A stretch of DNA of 64,000 bases from Setophaga petechia (GCA_024362935.1 JANCRA010000008.1:33574557-33638556); one strand, 5' to 3'. Counted from the first letter of the stretch, positions 25,181-38,197 are shown. Notes: generated from the letters alone by a model not told the origin. Numbers and translations are program-made.

Positions 25181-28100
25181 AACTTGCACAGGTTGCTATG
25201 AAGAAATCTGACTTTGTCTCAAGAAAACTCAGTGAAAATAAATAGGTTTTAGGGAACTTTAATTGCATGGATCTGTATTTGTATCTTAGCAGCATTAAAG
25301 ATATCCATCAGAGATAAGTGAAGAAGCAAAAAATCTACTAGGTGACCTCCCAATTCCATGCTGACTTCAATTAGTATACTGCTGTCTGCAAATAAATGAA
25401 ATTATGCCCTAATGACTGAAATATTTCTTAGAATGCATGGATTTTTACATGACAGAAAGTGTTTGAACTTTAATTACAAGATTAAAAGATAGCTTGACAG
25501 GTTTCTCAGGACAATATGTCTCTTGAGTTATTAATTTTTAATTATTAACTGTAGTTCTGACAAAAATATTACCCAAATTACAGTAGAATGCCATCTGGGA
25601 TTACAGTTCTGTATAAGAAGTACTCAGTGAGGCTTCTCACAAAGTGGCAAAGTGGAAGAAAGGCTTGAAGTACAGGGAGAAAAAAATCTATTCCTGACTC
25701 TGGAAAAGCTTTTCTCTGTTCTGGAAGCAGCAGGTTCTGAGACAGTTGCAGAGTTAAACTTGGATGAAGAATACTGTACTTAGTTGGTTGTTTATTTATT
25801 TGGTTTATTGTGCCTGGTCACAGATTTCCATGTTACTTGTAATAGCGTATGTTCTGCCAGTGCTCAACTGCCCAAATTCTTAGTCTCTGAGAGAAGCAGA
25901 GAAAAACGGAAAGAACAAAAGATATTTTGGATGTTCTTGTATTTGTCCTCTTTGTAGTTATTTGTTGCTAAAAACATAAAGCTTTGCTTGGAAACGAAAA
26001 GTGTTAATCAGTACATGGGGGGGAACTTACCATTCTGCACTTGCTGAAATGAATGATCCTTTGCAGACTCTGCAGCACTGAAAGTTGCTGCAATACCTCT
26101 TTATTTGACCCTGATCTCTTGTGAAAACAGTCCAGAAATGTTGTTTTCATTTAAATACACACTGATTGTGGGCACACACTATTGTTACTCTGAGGTTGGG
26201 TGCTTAGTTAGATGTTTTTAAACAGTTACAAGCAAACCAAACACAAGATGCAGTCTTTCTCTTCCACTTGGGCAAAAAGATGGCTATTTATTTTGGTGTT
26301 TCCTGTCTAGAAATGTTCCTTTTGACTGATCCTTATGCAGTGATTTTCCTAACGTTCTGTGTGACTCTGATAAAGACCTCTCCTTGTCGGTCTTTTTGTT
26401 GAGACTTTTTTACAAATGGAAATGCTTTGTTTACAGACAAATATCTCTGGAGCACAGTGAGGATTTCTTATTCTGCAGTGATGCCTAATTATCCAAGGGG
26501 CACAGGGAAGATGCAAGTAGCTCTGAGTGTTTGGGAAATTAAGGCTATTTGCCTTTTGTTCCCGGTTAGCAGCTGATGAACGACCCTTCCTCCAGCTTGG
26601 GCTGTTGCAGCAGAGACTGCTGGTGTGTTCATGTTAAAAATTGGACCAAATATTTATATGCACATTTTGATAAGCCCTTGACATATTTTTGCATTGTCAA
26701 TTCTCTACAGCACAGAGACACATAATGCAATATTAATGAAGATGGTGCAATTAGTAATGTGTCACTTTGCTTGCATGCATCCTCCCTGTTTATGTGTCAA
26801 TCCATATCAATGAAGGGAGAAGAGACAGAGGGGTGAAGTGGTTGAATGGATTTTGGCTCGGCCATCTCTGCATGAGATGCAGACTAGCTCTGTTTAGGCT
26901 CTGGAGTTTCGTAGATATGGATTAATAAATGTAAAGGAGCAGTAAAATATATTAATGTAATTTCTTTATGAGTAGGTTGTGCACTGAGTTGACATTTACT
27001 GCATGGACATGTTCTGTGTGTACATGCACACACACATATGCACAAAACATGAGTTGCATGTATATGATGTCTAAATGTGTAAATTTAATGTGTGTTAAGA
27101 AGCAGCTCCTTCCAATTCAAGTAGTAGGATATTGGCTAATTAAAGTGTCCAAGGATTTCTGTCTAGTTTCCTAGGCAGGAAACTAAAATATGCATAGTCA
27201 GCTTAATTTTGAATCTGTAGAGTATGAGCTGGGGACTAGAAAATCTAATTTAATGTAAATGCCCCTATATTGATGTTTTGTGTAGAAGTTCAGGAGTTTG
27301 GAAAATAAGGTTTTGGAAAATATGTTAAAACATGTGAGAAGCAATCACCCAGAAGTTAGAAGGAGCTGAAATACAGTCATAGATTTGGCGGAGTTTTACA
27401 AGTTAGCAAAAGCAATGTCCATTTGTGCTGCATCTCATGAATTAACTCATGCCTTATTTCAGATAGAAAATCTTTCTGGCAGTGACAGTGCCTTCATCAA
27501 GTTCCTCAGTGTTCCATAGGCATAATGTATTGATAGGAGGCTGATAGATTTATCAGTGTTACCGTTGTTGCTGTTTTGTTTCTTTATTTTTATAGAATTT
27601 GCTACGGTAACTCTCCTGCTGTCAGCAGACTGGCAGCTGCTTTGTGATCAGCTCACTGTAGACAACTGTCAAGAGATGTGACCCAGAATGGTTCCTCTGA
27701 GTTCTTATTGTGTTGTTTTTTTCTTTTTTTTGTTTTGTTTTGTTTTTCTGTTTTACTTTCCCCAACCTAAAATGATCTCTGTGGCTGCATAGGTATTTCC
27801 TGCCTTTCATATGGGGAAATCTGAGGCTTAACATGGAATAAACAACACGCTGTTCAGTGCTGAAAATGCAGATGGATACAACAATGCTTTGCAGTCCTTC
27901 TCTGTGCCAGAAATAGCAGAAGGCATTTAAATTTCCCTCAAATGGCTTTTTCTTGGCAGAGATTTAGAAAGCACTAGATGCACAGAGCAATACAGCGTGG
28001 AGCTCTCAGGGCCAGCTGTAGCTCAGCTCCGTGGCCCAGCTGTGCCTGGGTGGATCAGCAGAGGCAGAGTCACAGTACCTTTCTCAGGTAGGCCTTAGTA

Positions 28101-28209
28101 AATGATAAGCAGACTTTGAGAAGGCTGTGGATCAAAGTGTCTTGGATGGCAAAAGGACTGGATGAAATGGTGTAGGAACACAGGGTGAAATGTGATAATA
28201 GCCCACTGA

Positions 28210-28225
28210 TTTTTTTTTTTTTTTT
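28210..28225. repeat. Poly(T) tract, 16 bases
   Basis: An uninterrupted run of 16 T. No adjacent cDNA-like sequence is recognised on either side. Confidence 0.9.
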
Positions 28226-30645
28226 CCATGGCTCCTAATTTTCTCTAGTGAAGGCCAGGCTCGAAATGAGATCCCAGTGTCTGGTGCCAGTTGAACAAAG
28301 CAAATCCTCCACTCTCCAAGTGAGGCTGTTGAGTAACTTAATCTGTGTGTGGGTGGTTTGGGTAACACTCAACTTTTACAAAATGTATGATGCGTGTATT
28401 GAACACCACAAAAGGGATGTACTCTACATTTAAAAAGACAAAACATCAAATGAGCATTTAAATAAGACTTTTTTATTGTGGAACAACTTTTTTTTTCTGC
28501 GTAGAAAAAGACCTGTATTTCATCATTGCAGAAGTGTTATGTTCTTTTTCACTCAGACTAAAACTTACAGTATGAATGATTTCAATAAAAGGGAATGTTG
28601 GTTTTAAATGCAGTTCTGTAAAACATATCCTGGGGTAAACCCAAACCCTTCTGTGTGCTATATCTGAATTACAAAACAGCAGGACCTAAGCTGAACTATA
28701 AAACAGCAGGATTTGAAGTGAGAACCTTTTAAAGAAAAGCTAACAGGTGATGTACAGTGGGGCAATCAATGCTAATTCCCACTGAGACAGCACTGGGCTG
28801 TGCCCCTAGAGTGGTGCAATTGATAAGTGATTGTAAGGCTGCATAGAGAGAAAAAGAATATAAAAATTCTTGTAATGGCATATTAATAAAGTGGGTCTGT
28901 TCTTGGAATTGTCACCATAGGGTTTTCAGGCATTCAAAACATCAGTTGGTGAAATCATTTTCTGCAACCTGGGCTCCTTGTTACAAAGGAGGATGGGGCT
29001 TGCTGCAGTGTTGGTGCCCAGGTGCTGATGCTGCCTGCCTACCTTTTATTGAGGTAGCGACATTATGCTGGGGTAGGCTTTTATCTAAGTGCTTCTTCTG
29101 AAATGCCTCAGAGCAAAGAAGCTCAAAGAATGAGATGGGTGATAGATCTACAAGATGAAACACTGGCATGCTTCCAGATAGAGTGATTTTTTTTATTGTT
29201 GAAAAGGAGAGTGTTAATCAGTGTTTTGAATAGAAGTGCTTTGTTTGGAAAGGAAAAAAGAGGAATATGTGAAAATCTCAGCTTTACTCGCCATGGTGGA
29301 AGGAAGCTGGGATGCATATATCTTCCCAAAACCTGGAACCCACTGCATAGAGTGTCAGGCATACTGGCAATACTCCATGTTCTAAACTTTTTTATAGTTT
29401 TCAGATTTTTTTACCACAGTGTAGTTAGAAAAGTTTTTTCAGAAGTTCTAAGAGTTGTCAGAAAGTTTAGTTTTCAAGTCGGCTTTCCTTCACGTTAGTA
29501 CAGAGCCAGTGCACAGTGATTCTCTTCCCATAAACTGGAATCAGTGCACCCCTGAATAAGACCCAGCTCTGAAAAGGATGCATTTCCAAGCATAAACAGT
29601 GGACTTCATCAGGCCATTGTTACTTTTCCAGAATTCCTAACAAGCCAAATTGTACTTAATTACAGTGAAGATAAATCTGAATCCCTTTGCCTTGTTGAAA
29701 ATGACATTGAATTCTACACAACCTGTTATCCTCTCAATTCATAGGATTGCATCAGGAGTGAGAATAGATTGTCCTCTTTGCCCTGGAAAAATGTGAAGAG
29801 AAATAAGACTTCACCAACTCAGGTCATCTCTGCTTTTTTCTTTTCCAGTGAGTGAGTTTTTTCCCATCAAAAATCAGGCTGAGACTTTGCCACCAGCTGT
29901 GCAGTTTCATTACAGCATCTGTATTGCAGTCCTGCCTTGCTCTGATGGCATGCAGCTCCTGAGTCTCCCCATGAATGTTGAGGAAGTCAGGCTGGTTTTT
30001 ATCCATTTTCTCTCTTTCATGCCTCACTCTAAAACATTTTGAGTTCAATGATCACAGGAGAAGGCTGCCTGTGGCATGTGAGCCCTGATCTCCCTTTGTG
30101 CTCAGAGGAGGGCAGTGGTTATATTGATGAACAGGTCCCTGGGGTGATGCTCAAAGGTGGGAGGTTACAGTACAAGCTCAGACACAACTTGTTTGTAATC
30201 CTTCTTGTGTGAGAGAGACCAGAAGCTGTCTTATGTAATTTATTTCTTACATTTAATCAAAATCTTTTGTTTGTGAAGCCAAATAGAGAGAAATGTGTTA
30301 AGATTTATTTAAAGATTTAATACTTTAGTAAAACTCTGTCAACTGTAGTTCAATCAGTCAGTAGAAGAATCCAAGGAAATAGCTGCCTAATTTCTTATAA
30401 GACCTATATTTTCATCTGAGTTTCGTTAAAGAGTATTGCTATGTAATTCTGCCTATAGCAAGGTCTGTGCATCACCACAATGTGCCTTTAAACAGGATGT
30501 GAAAGTGGTTGTGCTTCATTAGATGAAGACAGTAATTCACTGGGTGCTCAGACCTGCACTGCACTCTCTTTTGGAATGCAGGCTGGTTGCTGTTGATGTT
30601 CCAGTCAGGGGAAGCAGAAGGCATTTGGTACTCAAACAAGTATAT

Positions 30646-30662
30646 AAAAAAAAAAAAAAAAA
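30646..30662. repeat. Poly(A) tract, 17 bases
   Basis: An uninterrupted run of 17 A following tatat. The roughly 130 bp upstream are GC-richer than average and lie on the side where a processed retrocopy would sit, but they match no gene that I recognise and no AATAAA signal precedes the run. Confidence 0.9.
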
Positions 30663-30974
30663 GGAGAATCTAGCAGCAGTACATACTAACTTGTTTAAGT
30701 GGATGTGGCTTCTCTCCACATGTTGCGTTCTGGGGTACTTTTATTTTCATCATGGTCTTTGTAAGCTGCTTGTGCTCAGCAGATGCTCTGTCCTCCTGGA
30801 AAGGATAAACTTCTGTGGTTAACTAGCTGTTAAAGGTTTATTTCTGAGAATTTCTGTAGTATGCTGCAGTCTTGCAAAATGTATATAACCTTTAAAAAAA
30901 AGGTGATTCACTTCACATCCAAAGCTATTTTAACTTCTCAAGCTTTGTATCCTAGTCTAACTTTGCTTCAGGCT

Positions 30975-31218
30975 GGACATGGCTAATAAGGGATACAAAT
31001 TTGGCTGGCAGGGGTCTGAACACTCAGTTTTTCTTGAAGTAACCTTTCTCATCTTTAAAAAAAGATGTTGTGATTATTTCATCCTGTTTCCAGTAGTCTT
31101 CGTATTTCAACCTGCCATCTCTGCCCTTTGTGTCTCAGGGGGAGGGGAGGGGCGTGGCTTGTTGTTTTCTTTCTGGTGGAAGTACTAAATTGAGGGATAC
31201 CATTCCTAAACCATGACA
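30975..31218 (+). mobile_element. LTR relic, 3' part, plus strand
   Basis: The last 38 bases, including ttgagggataccattcct, match the 3' end of the LTR at 15987-16416 almost base for base and finish in ccatgaca. Upstream, the ctgtttccagta stretch and a G-rich ggggaggggaggggcgtgg segment align in the same order as in that LTR. Similarity becomes doubtful before about 31060, so the left boundary is a guess. It lies in the opposite orientation to its relative 15 kb away, so the two are independent insertions and not the ends of one provirus. Confidence 0.65.
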
Positions 31219-31727
31219 GGTGATTGTAAAAAACCCACACAATATTTCCTGAACTCTTAGAACTTCAAAATCTTGTTTAATACACAGAAAAACTGTTCAC
31301 TAATACTTCACAAAGGTAGAATGGAGTCTTAGGTTTTAACAGAGAAGGATTTATTTTCAAAATGAGAATGCTGTAGTACTTAGATTAATTTTAAAACTCT
31401 CTCCATGCCACTGAAATAATTATTTTTGGAAATTAAAGAGAGACTTTTAGTGTTGTTAGCACACATTCTAATTAGCATATTTCTATGCTTAAAAGAGTTA
31501 TGATGCTGTTGTAACAGGGTTTTTTCCCGTGAATAAAAACCGACCATGTACTTCTTCTGGCAGGACTGATTCTCCTTGTAGGAAGAACCTGAAATAATGA
31601 TGTAATGAACAACACTCAGTGGGTTGTGGGGTTTTTTTCGTTGCTGTTCTTGCATTTGCGTGGTCTACCTATTGTCTAATTTTTCATACCCTTTTATAAT
31701 CCAAAACTTAATCCTATTCTATTTACG

Positions 31728-31764
<37 letters not shown>

Positions 31765-34700
31765 ATGAAATGTGTAACTTTGTTTGTTTTAGGGTGAATC
31801 ACACTATGTGCTTTTGATGTCACAATACATCACATAGCATAGGAGTATTTTAAGTCAAGAGGGAAAAGATAATTACCATCTTAACTTTAATAACAGAGAT
31901 GATAATTAGTTATAGTAATTTCCTATTTTGCATGAAAAGCAAAGTCCAGAGTCTATTACGGTTTTGATTGCATCAGTGTGAAAAACTTGAAAGTAACTTT
32001 AAGTGGAGGGAGAGGTTGTCATCTTGCCTGGAGTGTATCTGTTATTTCTCTGTCCTTCATGTAACAGACATCAGCAGTGACTTTTTGGTGAGACTGTAAG
32101 CAAAGGTCACTGTGTGGGTCAGTGGCCATCGTTTCATTGGGTCCTACTCCCTGATGTCAAACTGCAGTTCACTGCATGGCATTTTCTCTTTCATGTGAAT
32201 TTATGAATTTTTCTAAAAGAGAATGTGTAAATTTGCACACAACCTATAGTTTAACTCTCTATAAATTATCAACCCTAGATTAAAGATCTTCTCTTTATTT
32301 CTGTCAGATGTAGAGAATTAAAGGTAGCCATTTAAAAAATAGTATTGATCAGAAATCTGCTGTTTTGTGTGGAACACTTGAGTACCTTGCATCTTCAAGT
32401 TGAAAGAATATTGCTAACTTTATTTAAATACCATTCATCATTAGTGTGTACAGGTTTTAACCTCTATCTGAAAAAAGACCTTTATCTTGAAAAGGGCTTT
32501 CCCTTTCTCCAGAGCATGTTCTGAACATACACAAATGTGACTAGACTCCCTTGAAGTCAAAAGCAATACTTTTAATTGACATAGATGAGACCAGATTGAC
32601 AAATGTATATACAAGGATTTTGTCCCGCTAGTGAACTGAAACCCCTTCAGGGGGTGAGGGCCACTCTCTGTTTCACCAATTTTCTGCCTGTATAACTTCA
32701 TTGATTTCCACTGCACAGCCATGACATGTGAAATGGAGTGGACAATCAGGCCCTGGGGATGCTGGTTGCACAGTCAGCTCTGCCTCGCGCTTTGGGGCGA
32801 GAAGCATAAAAGGAGGGATGTGCTCTCCTCACAAACACCTCTGCAAGCTGGGCACCACTGTGCCTGTGCCTCCTCTCTTCCTGTGTGCTCCATTCAGGCA
32901 GCTGGTATTCACTTTGTAAAGGGTGCAGCAGAGATTTGGGCACCTGGCACACAAATCCAACAGAAGTGTGTGTGGGGGTTAGATCTAGGTAGTCTTATAT
33001 AGCATTCATGTGCTCAAGAAACCCAACTTGCTTCTGTAGTTGGAAAAATCCAAAATTTTCAATAAAACTTCACTCAGCTAGGAGTGTATCATCTCACAGA
33101 GGGTGTTTTGTGCATCCTACCTTATGTTCATAGATGCATCCCATAAGTAATGATGAAAATGTCTTAATTAACATAGCTTAGGAGGTACCAGTCAAGTAAA
33201 TTTGTAAATTTTTGTCTTTGTAGCTAAGTTAAATCAGCATAGAATAATGCCTTTTGAAAAAAAATTCATTTTAGAAAAGAGCCATCTATATTTCACTTTT
33301 ATTTAATTTTCTACATCATGTATTTAATCAATATGCTCTATAATATAGACAGAAAATTTCTGCCAAGAAAAATTTCGTTTTACTGATGGCAGCAACAAGG
33401 AGTGATGAGAAACATCCTCAGTATATTTTGAAATACATGGTAGCATGTAGCAGGAAATCCTACTTGAAAAATTCAAATTTACTTGAATGCCACAGTAGCA
33501 TCATGTGGGTTGCAATCCATGTCACTTCTTCTATAAAAAGATACTGAAATGCAGGAAAGCTTTCTAGGTGGAAAGGAGAAGTCTCTTCTGCAGATGTGTG
33601 CCAGAATTAATGCTAACTGCAGTCTTCCTGGTTCTTCCCTTTGGCAAGAGGTGAAAGAGGGCTTATTATTTATGGAGATAGAATTCACTTGTAGATCTAA
33701 TCCAGACATAACTTGCTCAGGAATGACAAGCAAACAGCAGATCTGTGCCATGCTCGTCTGTGGCTGGCTGCAGCCATGGGACAATCCCACTGTAAATAAT
33801 TGTGTCACAGGCTGGAGTGCCTTTCCCTCTGGTATTAAAAACCCCTTAGGGCTGGTGGAGCAAGCAGAGATCAGCTGAGACCCGGGGGTGTGACAATGCT
33901 CCCTCCTCCGGGAAGGAGGGCTGTCCCTGTTCCCATTGGGTTGTGATGATCCCATGCAAGGCTTCCTTATGTGCTACAAAGCACCAGCCAGAGGAGCTGT
34001 CAGCCTGGTGGCAGTGCCAAAATGCCACTGAAGGAACTGAGCCGGGGTGAGCATTTGCTCTGCAGCCTGTGCTGACAGATTTGAGTCACTGCTGTTAAGC
34101 TGCAACTGTTCAACATTTTGTAATGGTGTAAATGACTTGTAATGTTTTACAGCTGTAGGATCCACTTGCCAAGGTCTTGGGGCGCCCTACAAATAAGTTG
34201 GATGTTGAGAGGTGCAGTGTTTGTCTTCAACTGTAAATAGTCAAAGTTTAGAGATGAGTGATTTTTCTATAGGTATTCATTTAGATCAGAATGAGACCTT
34301 TCCTTGTCCCTCCTATAAGTCTAGCTTTCCTACAACATATTTATCTTCTGTTTAGAGATAGTACTTTTTTTTTTTACCCCCAATGGACTATTTATACCCA
34401 CACCAAAGTGAAGAATTGAGTTCATTTGCTCTCCATGTGCTGCAGTGATAGCAGCAGATGTGTTAATGCACTTTAAGCTTTTCCATGTTTGTATTTCTCA
34501 TCTCACAGCATCCCTGTGCTCCCATGGGTGACTGGCTGAATAACAGGGGAAATGACTAAAAGGAAATCTTGATTTATAGCAGCTGGATGCAGCATCTCAA
34601 GCCAGCTCCTAAACATCCAAGTGTTCATGAGTGGAAGAGACAAATCTGTTTCCTGAGCTGAGGATGCTAAGGTGTTTCTGCATGTTTGCACATTTAGTTC

Positions 34701-34769
34701 TGTGAAAGAAGATAATTGTAGGGCCTGGAGATTAGAAGGAGCGTGAAGACAGTTGGAACTGATTCAGCA
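31219..34769. other. Unique non-coding DNA
   Basis: Contains a 31-base poly(T) run at 31729-31759. A GC-richer interval at about 32720-34180 holds overlapping open frames on both strands, including the longest in the window (158 codons, minus strand, 33479-33955). These frames have no recognisable domain and conflict with one another, so I do not call a gene. Confidence 0.4.
31729..31759. repeat. Poly(T) tract, 31 bases
   Basis: The longest homopolymer in the window, an uninterrupted run of 31 T preceded by atttacgc. Its length suggests a young or actively slipping mononucleotide repeat, or the poly(A) end of a minus-strand retrocopy. The downstream sequence, starting acaaaatgaaatgtg, is not a repeat or gene that I recognise. 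Confidence 0.95.
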
Positions 34770-35322
34770 TGTTCTGGGTTTGGGTGAGCGTGGAAAATTT
34801 GGCTGATTTTCTTAATCAGAAAAGAGAAATGAAGAAGAAAAACTGTCCACACAGTGCTCTATTCTAGGCTGGTGACCAAACCAATGTTTTTAACACACCA
34901 ATGTTTTTGTTATTGATGAACAGTCCTTGCACATCATCAAGGCTTTCTCTCTTTCTCATTTTGCCACTTCAGTGAGAACTCTGGGAAGGATGCTAGGAGG
35001 GGATGTAGCTGGATAGCTGACCCCAACTGACCAAATGGATGTCACATGGCATATGGTGTTATGCTTAGCAATAAAATGTGTATGTTTGGGTGGGGGGTGT
35101 GGGAAGAGGGGGAGAGATTTTTCCAGGATAGCTGTTACTGGGGCATCACTCTGGCTGGGCATGAGTCCACTGGTGATGAGAGGCTGTTTTTCTTCCTTTC
35201 TTTTTCATCACTCACTGAACTGTCTGTATCTTGATCTGTTATGTACTTTTTGCCCTTCCAGTTCTCTCCCCTGTTTTGCTTGGGGGGGTGATTTACCTGC
35301 TAGCTGTGGTCAGTCTACCACA
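34770..35322 (+). mobile_element. Near-complete solo LTR, avian ERV
   Basis: It starts tgttctgggtttgggtgagc and ends ctaccaca, so the TG...CA ends are kept. Between them lie aacacaccaatgtttttgtt, a ttgcacatcatcaaggcttt segment, a gagaactctgggaaggatg segment, agctgaccccaactgacca, a promoter-like tgcttagcaataaaatg and a G-rich block. This is the usual order of the common neoavian LTR group. Length is about 550 bp. The four bases agca lie directly on both sides (34766-34769 and 35323-35326), consistent with a short target duplication. No gag, pol or env sequence is adjacent. A canonical G-quadruplex motif lies at 35088-35112. Confidence 0.85.
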
Positions 35323-35976
35323 AGCACTGTAATTTGAGAATGAGACTAGTGAGGATTCTTTTACATTTAATGCTCAGTATCACCTTATGAATACTTTATT
35401 TTTCTTTCTTGTAACTGTCTTATTATCTGTGGCATCACAGACTCAGCTTATATTTTTGATTGATAAAATCAAGCCTAGTTAGCTCTTAGCCTAAGTAAGA
35501 TCAAGTATATGTTGACAGCAGACTGTCGTATGCTCATTCATTTGAATGAGATTGTGCAGAAAGCCTGGGTGAAGAGGTTGAGGTATTCTCCCAAGAGAAC
35601 ATCTTTATCCCTAGGGGAGAGGGTCAGATTCATGCAATGAATCAATCCTCTTTCTGGTCCAGCAAGTCGCAAATCATGGTTTGCTCGGTGGTGTGGCTTT
35701 AGTGGGAAGGTGAATTATGTCACACCAGACACCCTGTTGTATGCCAGAGATGTACTTTCTGCAGGGAAATACACATATTTCAGCCTCCTCAGGCTGAGGA
35801 GACAACATTGTTCAGTGCTTTCCTGAAAAAGTGATTTAGCCACTGGGCTATTGGATAGAAGTACTCCAGCTACTGGGAAACAAAAGTGTTTGTGTCTGTA
35901 TTGTTTTAAATGCTTAATTCTTGAAGTGTGCATGAAACATACATTGTGCATGCTTCTCAGATTAAATTGTTTATTT

Positions 35977-36000
35977 AGATTTAATCCTCAGATTAAATCT
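35977..36000. repeat. Hairpin, 10-bp perfect stem
   Basis: The arms agatttaatc and gattaaatct are exact reverse complements around a 4-base loop (ctca). A third copy of the tcagattaaat string lies just upstream at 35958, so the structure may have arisen by a small inverted plus direct duplication. It could be a decayed binding site pair; nothing suggests a terminator or RNA gene. Confidence 0.7.
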
Positions 36001-36552
36001 AGAGAGCTGTGAAGAGCATTTAGTCCTGTGTGACCACTGGAACAGTGTTGCTCCAAACTCCAGGGCCCAAATTCCTGTTTCTCAGTTGATAAGGATTAAG
36101 CTCAGGATGATATATATTAATTTACATGGCAACATAATTTACAGGGTTCTTCTAAAAGATTTCTATAAAGTGTGGGATTATCTCTCCTAATGAGTTACTA
36201 TTGCTTAATTCACCTATTAGTTAGGAAGTTTTTACAAAGTAAGTAAGGATCCAACTTCCCGTTCCAGACCACTGGCTTAGAAGATTGGACAGGACCTAAC
36301 CAGTAAGGCCAAGGATGTTGGTTTATATATGGGGGTGAAAAATGAAATAATAAGCTGATGGACAGAGCTTTGTGCAGAAAGTTTGTTTTAAATTGAAGTA
36401 GAAAATGGGAAACATGTGTCAACTTTTCACAGATACGTACTTGTATTTTGCTTGTAGTTCTCCAGCTGGTGAAATGTAAAATTCTCCTTATTTTGTCCCG
36501 CAAATTTGTAACAATGAATTTTTATGTCCCTATGTTAAAAAAAAAATAAATA

Positions 36553-36650
36553 TTTTTTTTAGTGTCTCAAGTTATCGTACTTTTTTTAAAAAAACATATT
36601 TTTTAACATCTCAGGTTATTGTACTTTTTTATTGAAAAAAGTACATCTCA
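36553..36650. repeat. Imperfect tandem repeat with hairpin
   Basis: Two units, agtgtctcaagttatcgtac at 36561 and aacatctcaggttattgtac at 36605, are 44 bp apart and each is followed by a T run. A third, weaker unit begins near 36641 (gtacatctcaaat). Within it, gtactttttt at 36621-36630 and aaaaaagtac at 36635-36644 form a perfect 10-bp stem with a 4-base loop. It looks like a small decayed minisatellite. Confidence 0.6.
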
Positions 36651-38197
36651 AATTGGGATTTTTAAATTTCCATTTTTATGACATTTGGCTGTAGTGGAAC
36701 AAATTTCTATTTGGAATAAATAATTTTGGTAACAGGTTTGCATTCTGGACTTTGTGCAATATTAAGAGTTTGAAATTCTGCAATTGTCTAAGAAAAAAGA
36801 ATGACTGCTGTTAGTAATGTTGTTCTTTATGTCAACACTCTTTTTCCCCCCCATCAGGAAATAATTTATTTATTAGCAAATAAATGCATTTGGTGTTTCC
36901 TTCACATAGCTGTAAAAAAAAAAAGGCCAATTTTTGCTATGTCTTTTTCAACTTCCCAAATTGCTATCTTGTGTTACTCATAACTCATAATGTGCAAGAT
37001 ACAGTTCTACTGTTACCAGGTATGCCATGATTGAATAAAAGATAAATATGTATATGCACAGTTAGCCAGTTCTCCTGTTTGTGCTTAAATGTGGAAACCT
37101 AGCCATATTTTGCATTGTTAGTTTTTTAAATGGCTTTTTATGTGATTCAGACAAGGCAATTTTGTATATTAGTCAACATTTAACTTTGCTTACTAAACAA
37201 TTTGTCTTTGCCTATGTAAGCATGCTTTTTTTTCCCCATTGCTGTCACCAAGGATCAATGTGCAGGTATGGAAAAGAAGGAGCATTTTTTTCTCAAGATT
37301 GCATTTACTAGGAATGAGTTGGATGTATTAAATGTTATGTTTTTGTGTTGATGGTCGCTAAAAGCATGAGATCTTTCTTCACTGACAAGTTTAAGAGAAA
37401 CAAAGGGAGATTCAAATACCCATGATGATTTTTCCTTTGAGACTCTGATGGTAAATATCAAAGAATGTTTACCAAACTGGCTAATCCATATCATTGCAGG
37501 GTCAACAACTTCAAAAGTTGGCTTGTTTTTTATGGCAGTTTAGGTAGCAATGATTTTATCCTTTCTTCCCCTCTCAAACCCTCCTTTTTGTCTTAAATTT
37601 TTGGTTTTGGCTGTTTTTTCTCCCGTGTTTACTCTATCTCATCTCTCTGTTTCAAGAACTTAAGCCAAAATATTTACTTTTGCCTTGTAAGTGTGTAATG
37701 AGTGGTTATTAATACAGTTTTCTCAATTAGAAATCTTGCTGTTATGTTTAACTGGGAAACTGCCTGTTTATGTTGTAACTGGGAAATACTGATGAATGAT
37801 AAAAGATGGCAGAAATAGCTGCTTTTTCCTCTACTGAACAGGAATTCTGTTATGCAAAAGAACATGTTATACCACTCCTAAATGTTTTTACAGATTGTAC
37901 AGTGCTGCTTCTTTACCTTTCACAATGTTATTGCCTTTTGCAATAGGACTTTAAAGTATTTGTTTCCTCAATAAAACAGGCATTATCATATTAGTTATGG
38001 AAATAGATGTCACTGTTTTAACCAGTTATCACACTAAACAAGTTATCTGAATCCTTGAAGACACTTTTGTATACCTATTGTATTTTGAAAATGTGAAAAA
38101 CACAGACTTAGTGAGTGAAAGAAGAATTGCAAGTGCGTCATGGGCCAGTGAGGTATTAGTCCATTCATACCTAATAAAAATAGTCTTTTTATTCTAG

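Larger units (their letters stand above)
25181..30974. other. Unique non-coding DNA
   Basis: Mostly unique sequence. A TAAT-rich stretch at about 26640-26960 looks like a possible conserved enhancer (see findings). Simple tracts occur at 27715-27750 (T-rich with G), 28210-28225 and 30646-30662. The segment 27990-28085 is GC-richer but has no recognisable exon. Confidence 0.4.

Noticed and set aside
24891..25295. 134-codon minus-strand frame
   Set aside because: It lies almost wholly in the LTR relic at 24868-25180, which is non-coding. The frame is incidental.
26998..27035. Possible CA/TG microsatellite
   Set aside because: Only four to five uninterrupted CA units; too short and broken to call.
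33479..33955. Longest open frame in the window (158 codons, minus strand)
   Set aside because: No domain, signal peptide or family is recognisable. A 109-codon frame on the opposite strand overlaps it, and the region is GC-richer, which lengthens chance frames. No splice or start context supports it.
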